The position numbers and the translations under genes are program-made. Below, piece after piece: positions 1-5,320 of a stretch of DNA of 6,662 nucleotides. Each line of letters begins with the position of its first letter. Positions within the stretch are counted from its first letter, which is position 1. The notes below the pieces were generated by a model. It was not told the origin of the DNA and made no database searches. It saw only the letters and a program-made list of their open reading frames with translations. The stretch is from Clostridiaceae bacterium. Lineage in GTDB: Bacteria; Bacillota; Clostridia; Acetivibrionales; DUMC01. Location of the stretch: the NCBI GenBank assembly GCA_012512865.1, contig JAAZDH010000202.1:1-6662 (forward strand), in the 5' to 3' direction.

Positions 1-180
1 AGGCTGGCACTTGATTATACCAGCCTTATAATTTAACCTTGTTAAACTCGGTTTTATCCTTTTGCATTTATCCCTACATTTATCCGGCCTATCCGGATAA
101 ATGTAGGGATAAATGCAAAAGGATAAAACCGAGTTTAACAAGGTTAAATTATAAGGCTGGTATAATCAAGTGCCAGCCTT
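1..180. repeat. Giant perfect inverted repeat (foldback), 87-bp arms with 5-nt loop
   Basis: Bases 1-87 are the exact reverse complement of 93-179, with the 5-nt loop CCTAT at 88-92. I checked the pairing base by base (positions sum to 180) and found no mismatch. Each arm also folds on itself. In the right arm AAGGCTGG (153-160) pairs with CCAGCCTT (173-180), and the left arm carries the mirror copy, so the natural end is probably one base outside the window. Inside the arms GGATAAATG occurs twice (95-103, 107-115), followed by GGATAAAA at 121. There is no coding content. It lies downstream of the small minus-strand gene, so a transcript of that gene could end in an extremely long hairpin, but no T-tract follows. 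It could be a foldback or MITE-like element. It could equally be a chimeric inverted read-through if the window begins at a contig end, because the palindrome reaches base 1. Confidence 0.97.
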
Positions 181-191
181 GCTTATATACT

Positions 192-239
192 TATATACCT
201 TGCCTGGCCAGGTGAACGGCATATATACCCTGCCTGGCA
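192..239. repeat. Short direct repeat, 30-bp offset, GCCTGGC core
   Basis: TATATACCTTGCCTGGC (192-208) recurs as TATATACCCTGCCTGGC (222-238) with one mismatch. The first copy runs into the 10-bp perfect palindrome CCTGGCCAGG (203-212). A further partial copy of the TTATATAC part lies at 183-190. The TGCC/GGCA core resembles the ends of the adjacent giant palindrome, so these may be decayed relatives of that element. They fill the gap between the palindrome and the stop codon of the small minus-strand gene. Confidence 0.6.
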
Positions 240-247
240 CTACCTTG

Positions 248-526
248 TCAATCCTTTGCCAGCATGAAAAAATGCTCGCCTTCCACGTTTCTAGAGGTGA
301 TACCTGCTTTCCTGATTATCCTTGTTATAAGTTCGTTCCTTATTTCTTCAATTGGCTGCTCGATACCAAAATAACTCTTTATGGAGGCCAGTGTTTTATG
401 GTCATCGAGCTCTGCCAAATCCATATACAGAGATTTGCTTTTATAACTGAGAATGAACGTTCCCTTGTAATAATAGTGATCCTCGGTTATATGAAGTCCC
501 GATATTAGTAAATTGGATACCTTCAT
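248..526 (-). CDS. Small protein of unknown function (92 aa)
   Basis: I do not recognise this family. The frame starts with ATG and is preceded by GGAGG (537-541) at a spacing of 10 nt, a good Clostridial ribosome binding site. The product is mixed hydrophobic and charged. It has no signal peptide or membrane segment, and two cysteine-free halves. Residues about 8-38 are rich in Tyr, Lys and beta-formers (around HYYYKGTFILSY), and residues about 39-75 are probably helical (around EEIRNELITRIIRK). This suggests a small soluble alpha/beta protein. It is the last minus-strand gene before the giant palindrome, about 360 bp from the tRNA gene, and I see no convincing promoter of its own. The frame overlapping it on the opposite strand has no ribosome binding site and begins inside the palindrome, which supports this strand. 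Being real is likely; function is unknown. Confidence 0.6.
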   Translation of the reverse strand: MKVSNLLISGLHITEDHYYYKGTFILSYKSKSLYMDLAELDDHKTLASIKSYFGIEQPIEEIRNELITRIIRKAGITSRNVEGEHFFMLAKD

Positions 527-887
527 GTTTAGTTTACCTCCATTCTTTAGACAATTAACCTTGTTCTTTAATATGGACGATTTTCTTTTAAATAAATCAT
601 GTGTTTTAAGGGAACCTGATACTTTTCCTGCAACTTGATATATGATATTGGAGTGTTGGATACGTGTTCTTTACATGTAGACTATGATTGGTTTCCGTGA
701 TTGTTTCCTTGGAAACTCGCCTTGTGACGTATCATTGCGGAATAACCTTCAGCAAGTTTCGATTTTGCTTCTAAAACCTTATGTGGTTAAAGCCGTCATA
801 ATATATGTATCAAGCATTTGCTTAGCCTTCATCCCTATGATCAATGTCACAGGCTTCCGGCCAAGCTTTCGTAATTTATATTTAATA
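527..887. other. Gene-free stretch between small protein gene and tRNA-Gln
   Basis: No open frame with a usable ribosome binding site is visible on either strand here. The stretch contains a small inverted repeat GTTTCC-TT-GGAAAC (703-716), with a further GTTTCC at 691-696, and AAGCA-TT-TGCTT near 813-824. None is followed by a T-run, so none reads as a Rho-independent terminator for the tRNA. The untranslated leader of the minus-strand small gene must lie in this stretch, but no well-spaced -35/-10 pair could be chosen. Confidence 0.5.
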
Positions 888-961
888 TGGCTGCGGGAGA
901 AGGATTCGAACCCTCACAAAATGATCCAGAGTCACTTGTGCTACCCTTACACCATCCCGCA
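888..961 (-). tRNA. tRNA-Gln, anticodon CTG
   Basis: Read on the minus strand, the 74 bases fold as a complete tRNA. The acceptor stem is TGCGGGA/TCCCGCA with discriminator G and an encoded CCA. The D arm is GTGT-AAGGGTA-GCAC. The anticodon stem AGTGA/TCATT closes the 7-nt loop CTCTGGA, giving anticodon CUG at positions 34-36, which reads CAG (glutamine). A 4-nt variable loop follows, and the T arm is GAGGG-TTCGAAT-CCTTC. G-T wobbles in the anticodon and T stems are ordinary. It is a lone tRNA gene downstream of the GH57 gene in the same direction, with its own promoter about 120 bp upstream. Confidence 0.95.
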
Positions 962-976
962 ATGTTAAAGCATAAT

Positions 977-1047
977 GCTTAATATAATTCTTAAATACAA
1001 TATAATATTATGCTTATGCTTAATATAGGGCTTAATAATGCTTAATA
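977..1047. repeat. Four copies of GCTTAATA in the tRNA leader
   Basis: The octamer GCTTAATA occurs at 977-984, 1018-1025, 1030-1037 and 1040-1047, within an otherwise very AT-rich segment. It lies between the predicted promoter and the 5' end of tRNA-Gln, so it would be part of the precursor removed by RNase P. It may be simple slippage-derived sequence; no function can be assigned. Confidence 0.55.
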
Positions 1048-1085
1048 CAATACTCAAATACTCTTTTTAAAAGTTTTGTGTTCTT

Positions 1086-1114
1086 ATTATAGCATTGTTT
1101 TTCTTGATATGCAA
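1086..1114 (-). promoter_or_regulatory. Sigma-A type promoter, probably for tRNA-Gln
   Basis: On the minus strand TTGCAT (1109-1114) and a perfect TATAAT (1086-1091) are separated by exactly 17 bp. Transcription would start near 1079 and run toward the tRNA, giving a leader of roughly 118 nt. The promoter sits just beyond the stop codon of the GH57 gene, with no terminator visible between them, so read-through from that gene may add to tRNA transcription. Confidence 0.7.
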
Positions 1115-1151
1115 GAGAGAAAAGCAATTGATTTTCTAATACAAACTTATG

Positions 1152-2741
1152 CTACTTGATGGATGAAAATATCCTGTAATCAATATCGGGGAAAATATTG
1201 TCCTTCTCTTGTATATCCTTAAGCCAGGCTTCATTTATTACTCCTTCCTTGATATCATGGTATAGTTTCAAGAAACGCCCCAGGTGGTCCTTTACACGTT
1301 TTTCCGCGTAACGTACCATTGTACCTGTTTTCATTATAAATGCCCAGTCGCTGCTTTGGGCAAGCAGCAATTCAATTGCCGCCTGGTTAAGGGCAGCTTT
1401 TTTTATTCCCTCGGCATGCTTGTTTTCATCGGCCAGCTCGGTCATCCTTTCGGCAGCCTTGTGAAGGTGCTTGTATACCCAATCATTTGTATTATTAAGC
1501 CATACTTCATTGTATCCCTTGTACCCCCAGGAAGAGGGGCAGGGAGATGATACTTGCATTACAGGGTTTTCATTGATATATTCCGATGGAGTAACCAGGC
1601 TTATTATGTCCTGGTCGCGGTGTATCCTTGTAAAAAGCGAATAAAGCCAGCAGGGACCTTCATACCACCAGTGACCGAATAGTTCCGCATCATAAGGACA
1701 GGTAATAACCGGGGGTTTGTCCATTTTATCTGACAGGTATTCCACCTGCCGCTGCCTGTTTATTATGAAGTCAAGGGCATGTATATCAGCCTTGTTTTCA
1801 GCCCAACCAGGGTTGTAAGGCTGTTTTTGCCCGGTATTGCCGGTTATCCTGTAATATTTTATACCGGTATCAATTCTCTGCCCATCCGGGGAAATGTATT
1901 TTTTTATATAATCATAGTCAAGGTCATAGCCTATATCCCTGTAGAATTCCCTATAATCATAATCACCGGGGTATCCTTCCCTGGAGCTCCAGACTTGTTT
2001 TGACGAATCAATATCCCTGGCAAATGCAATTATGCCGTTCGGGGTTATTATGGGGGCAAAGGTGCCGAAGACTGGCCTTGGGTCGGCGAACAAAAGGCCA
2101 TGTGATTCCGTGAAAAAGTATTCTATGCCGTATTGCTTGAGAAAATACTCTATTGAAGGGACATACCCGCATTCGGGAAGCCACAGCCCCCTAGGCTTGA
2201 ACCCGAAAAATCTTTCAAAGGTATTTATGCCCATGAAAACCTGGGCATTTACACTTTCGGCATTGACAGCAAGCAGGGGAAGATAGCCGTGGGTGGCTGA
2301 TGAAGTTATATATTCGAACTTCCCGGAACCATGCATTTCCCTGAAAGGGGTTATCAGGTCCTTGCCATACTTGTCCCGGAATATTCGAAGGTCATTCTTG
2401 TACTTGTTGTTATACATTATGGCCAGGCTGTTGAACTCGGGCTGATTTGCGGTACGGACGATTTCTTTCTCTGACAGCTCGATAAGCTTTTCCAGGTACC
2501 TTATGTACTTGTCCTGCAGCAGGGAATTTGCAAGCATTGAAAGGAGGGGCGCTGTAAACGAAATTGTTACGCGAAAATCCGTGCCTTTATTTAACATTTT
2601 TTCAAAAGTTGTTACGAGGGGTATATATGTTTCGGAAATAGCCTCAAAGAGCCATCTTTCTTCCAGGTATTCCTCCTGCTCCGGATGATGCACAAAGGGA
2701 AGGTGAGCATGCAGGACAAAAGCCACGTAGCCTTTTTTCAT
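1152..2741 (-). CDS. GH57 family 1,4-alpha-glucan branching enzyme (DUF1957-containing)
   Basis: Predicted to cut alpha-1,4-glucan and re-attach the piece by an alpha-1,6 bond (EC 2.4.1.18) in the cytoplasm, as TK1436-type GH57 branching enzymes do. The five GH57 regions are visible in order: HAHLPFVHHPE (11-21), ATHGYLP (149-155), GLWLPECGY (185-193) with the expected nucleophile E190, CPYDAELFGHWW (348-359) with the expected acid/base D351, and SSDWAFIMKTG through the RYAEKR segment (463-482). Trp405 and Trp414 lie where branching enzymes carry acceptor-binding tryptophans. The length of 529 aa matches the family, and no signal peptide is seen. AGGAGG (2756-2761) lies 14 nt before the ATG, unusually far. 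No other in-frame start exists in between. The upstream DUF4912 gene and the divergent GT4 gene support a role in making a branched glucan. Amylase or glucanotransferase members of GH57 are the alternative, but the C-terminal helical region favours branching activity. Confidence 0.9.
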   Translation of the reverse strand: MKKGYVAFVLHAHLPFVHHPEQEEYLEERWLFEAISETYIPLVTTFEKMLNKGTDFRVTISFTAPLLSMLANSLLQDKYIRYLEKLIELSEKEIVRTANQPEFNSLAIMYNNKYKNDLRIFRDKYGKDLITPFREMHGSGKFEYITSSATHGYLPLLAVNAESVNAQVFMGINTFERFFGFKPRGLWLPECGYVPSIEYFLKQYGIEYFFTESHGLLFADPRPVFGTFAPIITPNGIIAFARDIDSSKQVWSSREGYPGDYDYREFYRDIGYDLDYDYIKKYISPDGQRIDTGIKYYRITGNTGQKQPYNPGWAENKADIHALDFIINRQRQVEYLSDKMDKPPVITCPYDAELFGHWWYEGPCWLYSLFTRIHRDQDIISLVTPSEYINENPVMQVSSPCPSSWGYKGYNEVWLNNTNDWVYKHLHKAAERMTELADENKHAEGIKKAALNQAAIELLLAQSSDWAFIMKTGTMVRYAEKRVKDHLGRFLKLYHDIKEGVINEAWLKDIQEKDNIFPDIDYRIFSSIK

Positions 2742-2745
2742 TTTT

Positions 2746-2895
2746 TCAGCCGGATCCTCCTTTCATCATTTTCATTGTGCTTCGCGGCGCACCAGGTGAC
2801 ACAGGGACGGGGGCATTGTCACCAGCGGGTGACACAGGGACGGGGGTATTGTCGCCAGCGGGTGACACGTGACACGGGGACGGGGGTATTGTCAT
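2746..2895 (-). other. Possible 49-aa leader ORF across the REP block
   Basis: An ATG at 2893-2895 has AAAGGAGG with AGGAGG at 2905-2910, spaced 9 nt, better placed than the site of the GH57 gene itself. Because the REP period of 33 bp equals 11 codons, the frame stays open and encodes an 11-residue repeat (PVPVSPAGDN type, Pro/Val/Ser-rich). It then reads through the GH57 ribosome binding site (MKMMKGGSG) and stops 4 nt before the GH57 ATG. Its composition looks like translated non-coding repeat, so a functional peptide is doubtful. Ribosomes could nevertheless be delivered to GH57 this way. Confidence 0.25.
2756..2761 (-). promoter_or_regulatory. Ribosome binding site with long spacing, GH57 gene
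   Basis: AGGAGG is 14 nt from the ATG at 2741, longer than the usual 6-10. The TGA of a small upstream frame (2746-2748) is only 4 nt from this ATG, so translational coupling could help initiation. Confidence 0.6.
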
Positions 2896-2897
2896 CC
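2795..2897. repeat. Three tandem REP-like units (33 bp), GGTGACA...TGTCACC
   Basis: Three head-to-tail units start at 2795, 2828 and 2861. Each runs GGTGACACAGGGACGGGGG, then (C/T)ATTGTC(A/G)CC, then the linker AGCG. The unit ends GGTGACA and TGTCACC are complementary, so each unit can form a hairpin. The third unit has a 7-bp internal duplication (GTGACAC twice at 2861-2875) and a decayed end. CACCAG at 2790-2795 looks like the tail of a fourth unit. GC content is far above the surroundings. I recall GTGACA/TGTCAC short repeats of this style scattered through Clostridial genomes, and similar elements are linked to Y1 (RAYT) transposases. That link is inference here, since no transposase is present. 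The block separates DUF4912 from GH57. Confidence 0.85.
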
Positions 2898-2920
2898 TAG
2901 GGTTCCTCCTTTCATTGTTT

Positions 2921-3490
2921 TTATTGTGTATCAAAAAAACCAATAGAGCTTACGGGTTGTTCCAGGAATCCGAGGGGCGGATAAAAGGCCGGAGCGGGCA
3001 CGCCTTTTATTTTTCCCGGGATGTTTATTTTTATAGCCTTGGAATCATTAGAAACCAAGGAAACCATGGAAACCTTGGAGATGTCATAGAAATTTACAAG
3101 GCATACGGTATCATTAAGGCTTATGCTTGCATTGGGTGTTACAACATGGTTTGACGATGCAAAACTTATAAAAAATTCATCCAGGAGATTGCGGCCTATT
3201 TCTGCCATGTAAATGCAACCTGAATCAGGTACGTTAATATACCAGCTTGTGGAATGGTCGTTTATCCGGATTAATTCAAAAGTATTCCTGGATATGTTTG
3301 TTACCTTGAGGGCCGGTACCGAGGTTTCCATTATTTGTGGTTCAACGTTTTTTGCAAAGCTTTTCAGTTTTTCACCGGAAATTTCCCAGTATGCATAAAG
3401 CTGGTAGGGATTTATTGCCAATAAGGCTATTTTTGTTTCGCCGTAAGTTTCCGGCAGTTGATACAGGCTTTGCATTTCGATCTCCGGCAA
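2921..3490 (-). CDS. DUF4912 domain-containing protein
   Basis: The protein of 189 aa belongs to the DUF4912 family of unknown function. The family signature near the N-terminus is clear: LPETYGETKIALLAINPYQ (12-30) followed by YAYWEIS (32-38). A second typical block is the WYINVP...GCIYMAEIGRN segment around residues 82-100. The rest looks beta-rich, with a Pro/Phe-rich tail (PAPAFYPPLGF, about 164-174). There is no signal peptide or membrane helix, so it is probably cytoplasmic. The start is TTG, chosen because AGGAGG at 3499-3504 is 8 nt away; the first ATG, at codon 6, has no such site. From memory, DUF4912 genes often sit beside GH57/DUF1957 genes. With GT4 transcribed divergently, a structural or regulatory role in glucan synthesis is reasonable inference, but no activity can be assigned. 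Confidence 0.88.
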   Translation of the reverse strand: MPEIEMQSLYQLPETYGETKIALLAINPYQLYAYWEISGEKLKSFAKNVEPQIMETSVPALKVTNISRNTFELIRINDHSTSWYINVPDSGCIYMAEIGRNLLDEFFISFASSNHVVTPNASISLNDTVCLVNFYDISKVSMVSLVSNDSKAIKINIPGKIKGVPAPAFYPPLGFLEQPVSSIGFFDTQ

Positions 3491-3498
3491 TTATAATT

Positions 3499-3504
3499 CC
3501 TCCT
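3499..3504 (-). promoter_or_regulatory. Ribosome binding site fixing the TTG start of the DUF4912 gene
   Basis: AAAGGAGG reads on the minus strand with 8 nt to the TTG at 3488-3490. The surrounding sequence (CAATGAAAGGAGGAA) is identical to that at 2903-2917 and close to 2756-2769. The organism therefore uses the same leader three times in this small region. Confidence 0.8.
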
Positions 3505-3586
3505 TTCATTGAATCTTTTACTGTGCCGTGCCCTGTTATATTTTCACCAGGTGCTGCTACGGCTGCAAAGGCGGCGGTTATGGTTG

Positions 3587-3602
3587 TGCCAAGCTAATGG
3601 CA
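3587..3602. repeat. Short inverted repeat TGCCA-N6-TGGCA
   Basis: TGCCA (3587-3591) and TGGCA (3598-3602) flank a 6-nt spacer in the region between the divergent DUF4912 and GT4 genes. It could be a regulator site or a chance hairpin; nothing else supports a function. Confidence 0.3.
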
Positions 3603-3637
3603 TTACATTATGTTTTGTAAAAATGCTTTGTTTTATT

Positions 3638-3670
3638 CATGAACGAGCCGGGTTCAAAAGAACCTTCATG
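3638..3670. repeat. Bulged inverted repeat between divergent genes
   Basis: GGTTC (3651-3655) and GAACC (3660-3664) pair around an AAAA loop. The outer CATGAA (3638-3643) and TTCATG (3665-3670) also pair, leaving a 7-nt bulge on the left side only. It lies in the divergent intergenic region and has no T-tract. It may be an operator or a structured leader element of the DUF4912 transcript. Confidence 0.45.
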
Positions 3671-3701
3671 TCGGAAATAGCATGTGCCAGGTATATTTAT
3701 T

Positions 3702-3741
3702 AAAAGTAATCCACATAATTAAAAAGTAATCCGGTTAATTG
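3702..3741. repeat. 20-bp tandem repeat (two copies), AAAAGTAATCC core
   Basis: AAAAGTAATCCACATAATTA (3702-3721) is followed directly by AAAAGTAATCCGGTTAATTG (3722-3741), about 16 of 20 bases identical. The spacing of about two helical turns puts both copies on one face of the DNA. Together with its place between divergent promoters, this would suit a regulator binding site. That is inference. Confidence 0.55.
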
Positions 3742-3760
3742 CGGGAGAAAGGCGACAGGA

Positions 3761-4007
3761 ATGAAAGCAGCAAAAGTGAAGACGATAAAAATAAAAAGTT
3801 GATAGAAGCAAAAAGTGGTAAAAATGAAGGGGATAGAGGTGGAAGCCAAAAAAATAAAGTTGATAAAGGCGGAAGGTGATAAAAATAAAGGTGATAAAAG
3901 CAGAAGGAAAAAATTAAGTTGAAAAAGGTGAAAGATGATAAAAAATCAAGGCGATAAAGGCGAAAGGCGGTAATAATAAAGGCGATAAAAGTGGAAGGTG
4001 GTAAAGG
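3761..4007. repeat. Purine-rich degenerate minisatellite, ~31-bp period
   Basis: Eight degenerate units begin near 3761, 3791, 3824, 3854, 3885, 3913, 3945 and 3976 (spacings 28-33 bp). Each follows the pattern ATAAAGG(C/T)GATAAA, then GGCGGAAGGTG, then (A/G)TAAAA. About four bases in five on the plus strand are purines and C is rare, unlike either neighbouring gene. All frames are interrupted by TAA or TGA, so the array itself is not coding. The last unit ends at 4007, immediately before the ATG of the GT4 gene, and supplies its ribosome binding site (GGAAGGTGG, 3993-4001). Degenerate traces seem to continue into the first ~100 bases of the coding region. The regular spacing without unique spacers rules out a CRISPR array. 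Confidence 0.85.
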
Positions 4008-5306
4008 ATGAAAAGCGGAAATGGGTATGGCAAAGGCGATAGGTGGAATAATGAAGCCGGCAAATCATGTAACAAAGCGGGTAATTCACCTGGCAAAATT
4101 GATAGACCATGTACGGCTCCGAAAAAGATACTGATGTTGTCCTGGGAATATCCTCCAAGAATTATCGGCGGGATATCAAGGGTTGTATACAATCTTGCAC
4201 AGGAACTGGGCAAAAAAGGGAACGAAGTTCATGTAGTTACCTGCTGGGAAGAGGGGTTGAAAGAGGAGGAACTGGATTGCCATGTTAACGTGCACAGGAT
4301 TCGTACTTGCGAAATAGATGCCAGCTGTTTTATTAACTGGGTGCACCATATGAATTTTTCCTTCCTGGAGGGTTCTATAAAACTTATAAATGAGAAAGGT
4401 AAGATGGATATTATTCACGCCCATGACTGGATGACGACTTTTGCCGCCAGGACACTCAAGCATATATACATGATTCCCTTGATTTGCACGATGCACGCTA
4501 CCGAAGCAGGAAGAAACCATGGCATACATAATGATATACAAAGGTATATCAACAGCGTGGAATGGCGGCTGACATATGAATCGTGGAGAGTAATAGTAAA
4601 CAGTAATTATATGAAAGGAGAAGTAAGAAATACCTTTCAGTTGCCCGAGGACAAGATAAGGGTTATACCAAACGGGGTAAACATTGAGAAGTTTAATAAC
4701 TGCAGCAGCGACATTGATTTCAGGAGAAAATATGCCATGGATAACGAAAAAATCGTGTTTTTCGTGGGAAGGCTTGTTAATGAAAAGGGAGCCCATATTC
4801 TTGTACATGCTGCACCAAAAATCATTCATCATTACAATAATGTGAAGTTCGTAATAACCGGAAGGGGGCCGCAGCTGGACTACCTGCAAAAAATTGCCAA
4901 TGAAATGAATATATCCCACAAGGTATACTTTACCGGGTACATCAGCGATGAAGAACTGGTTAAGCTATACAAGTGCGTTGATGTAGCAGTTTTCCCCAGC
5001 CTCTATGAGCCTTTCGGCATAGTAGCCCTGGAAGGGATGCTGGCCAATGTCCCGGTTGTTGTTTCCGATGCCGGGGGTCTTGATGAAATTGTCCAGCATG
5101 GTGTTGACGGGATGAAATCTTATGCGGGGAACTCAAACTCCCTTGCGGACAGTATCCTGGAAATCCTTTTTAACCCGGCAAAGGCGGAAGAAATGAAAAA
5201 AAAGGCTTATGAAAAAGTTTGCTCGATATATAACTGGAATATTATAGCAGGCAAAACGGAAGAAGTGTATAATGAAGTACTAAAAACGGTTGTAATTTCA
5301 AGTTAA
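4008..5306 (+). CDS. GT4 family glycosyltransferase (glycogen synthase-like)
   Basis: A retaining GT-B glycosyltransferase, predicted to transfer a sugar from an NDP-sugar, probably glucose to a growing alpha-glucan. The N-terminal Rossmann domain begins with KKILMLSWEYPP (39-50), a start typical of GT4 glucan/sucrose synthase-like enzymes, then GGISR (54-58), HAHDW (137-141) and HATE (163-166). The C-terminal nucleotide-sugar domain has VGRL (253-256) with K260, and the EPFGIVALE motif (334-342) with the paired glutamates E334 and E342. At 432 aa it is normal for the family apart from a Gly/Asn/Lys-rich N-terminal extension of about 38 residues. This start is the only canonical one before the first beta-strand, and an in-frame TAA lies at 4002-4004. 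The extension appears to be translated minisatellite DNA. The gene is divergent from DUF4912 and GH57, suggesting one glucan pathway. Exact donor and product cannot be read from sequence. Confidence 0.88.
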   Translation: MKSGNGYGKGDRWNNEAGKSCNKAGNSPGKIDRPCTAPKKILMLSWEYPPRIIGGISRVVYNLAQELGKKGNEVHVVTCWEEGLKEEELDCHVNVHRIRTCEIDASCFINWVHHMNFSFLEGSIKLINEKGKMDIIHAHDWMTTFAARTLKHIYMIPLICTMHATEAGRNHGIHNDIQRYINSVEWRLTYESWRVIVNSNYMKGEVRNTFQLPEDKIRVIPNGVNIEKFNNCSSDIDFRRKYAMDNEKIVFFVGRLVNEKGAHILVHAAPKIIHHYNNVKFVITGRGPQLDYLQKIANEMNISHKVYFTGYISDEELVKLYKCVDVAVFPSLYEPFGIVALEGMLANVPVVVSDAGGLDEIVQHGVDGMKSYAGNSNSLADSILEILFNPAKAEEMKKKAYEKVCSIYNWNIIAGKTEEVYNEVLKTVVISS

Positions 5307-5320
5307 AGTTTAGGGTTAAA

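Noticed and set aside
170..508. Plus-strand open frame of 112 codons
   Set aside because: It starts inside the giant palindrome without a ribosome binding site and is antisense to the better-supported minus-strand 92-aa gene.
847..875. GGCTT-CCGGCC-AAGC hairpin downstream of tRNA-Gln as terminator
   Set aside because: The stem is only about 4 bp and is not followed by a run of T on the minus strand.
684..968. Plus-strand open frame of 94 codons
   Set aside because: It runs through the whole antisense of the tRNA-Gln gene and has no ribosome binding site.
2795..2897. REP block as a terminator between DUF4912 and GH57
   Set aside because: The hairpins have only 7-bp ends with long loops and no T-tract follows in the minus-strand direction.
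3672..3690. TGGCAC on the minus strand near 3684-3689 as a sigma-54 promoter
   Set aside because: The required GC-type -12 element at the right spacing is missing.
3761..4007. Possible CRISPR array because of ~31-bp periodicity
   Set aside because: The units are degenerate and contiguous, with no unique spacers and no cas genes.
3914..4213. Minus-strand frame with a Leu/Pro/Tyr-rich product
   Set aside because: It is the pyrimidine-strand reading of the minisatellite plus the GT4 start. The hydrophobic look comes from base composition and there is no start signal.
4176..4919. 247-codon minus-strand frame antisense to GT4
   Set aside because: Its sequence is the shadow of the clearly conserved GT4 gene, with no family motif and no ribosome binding site.
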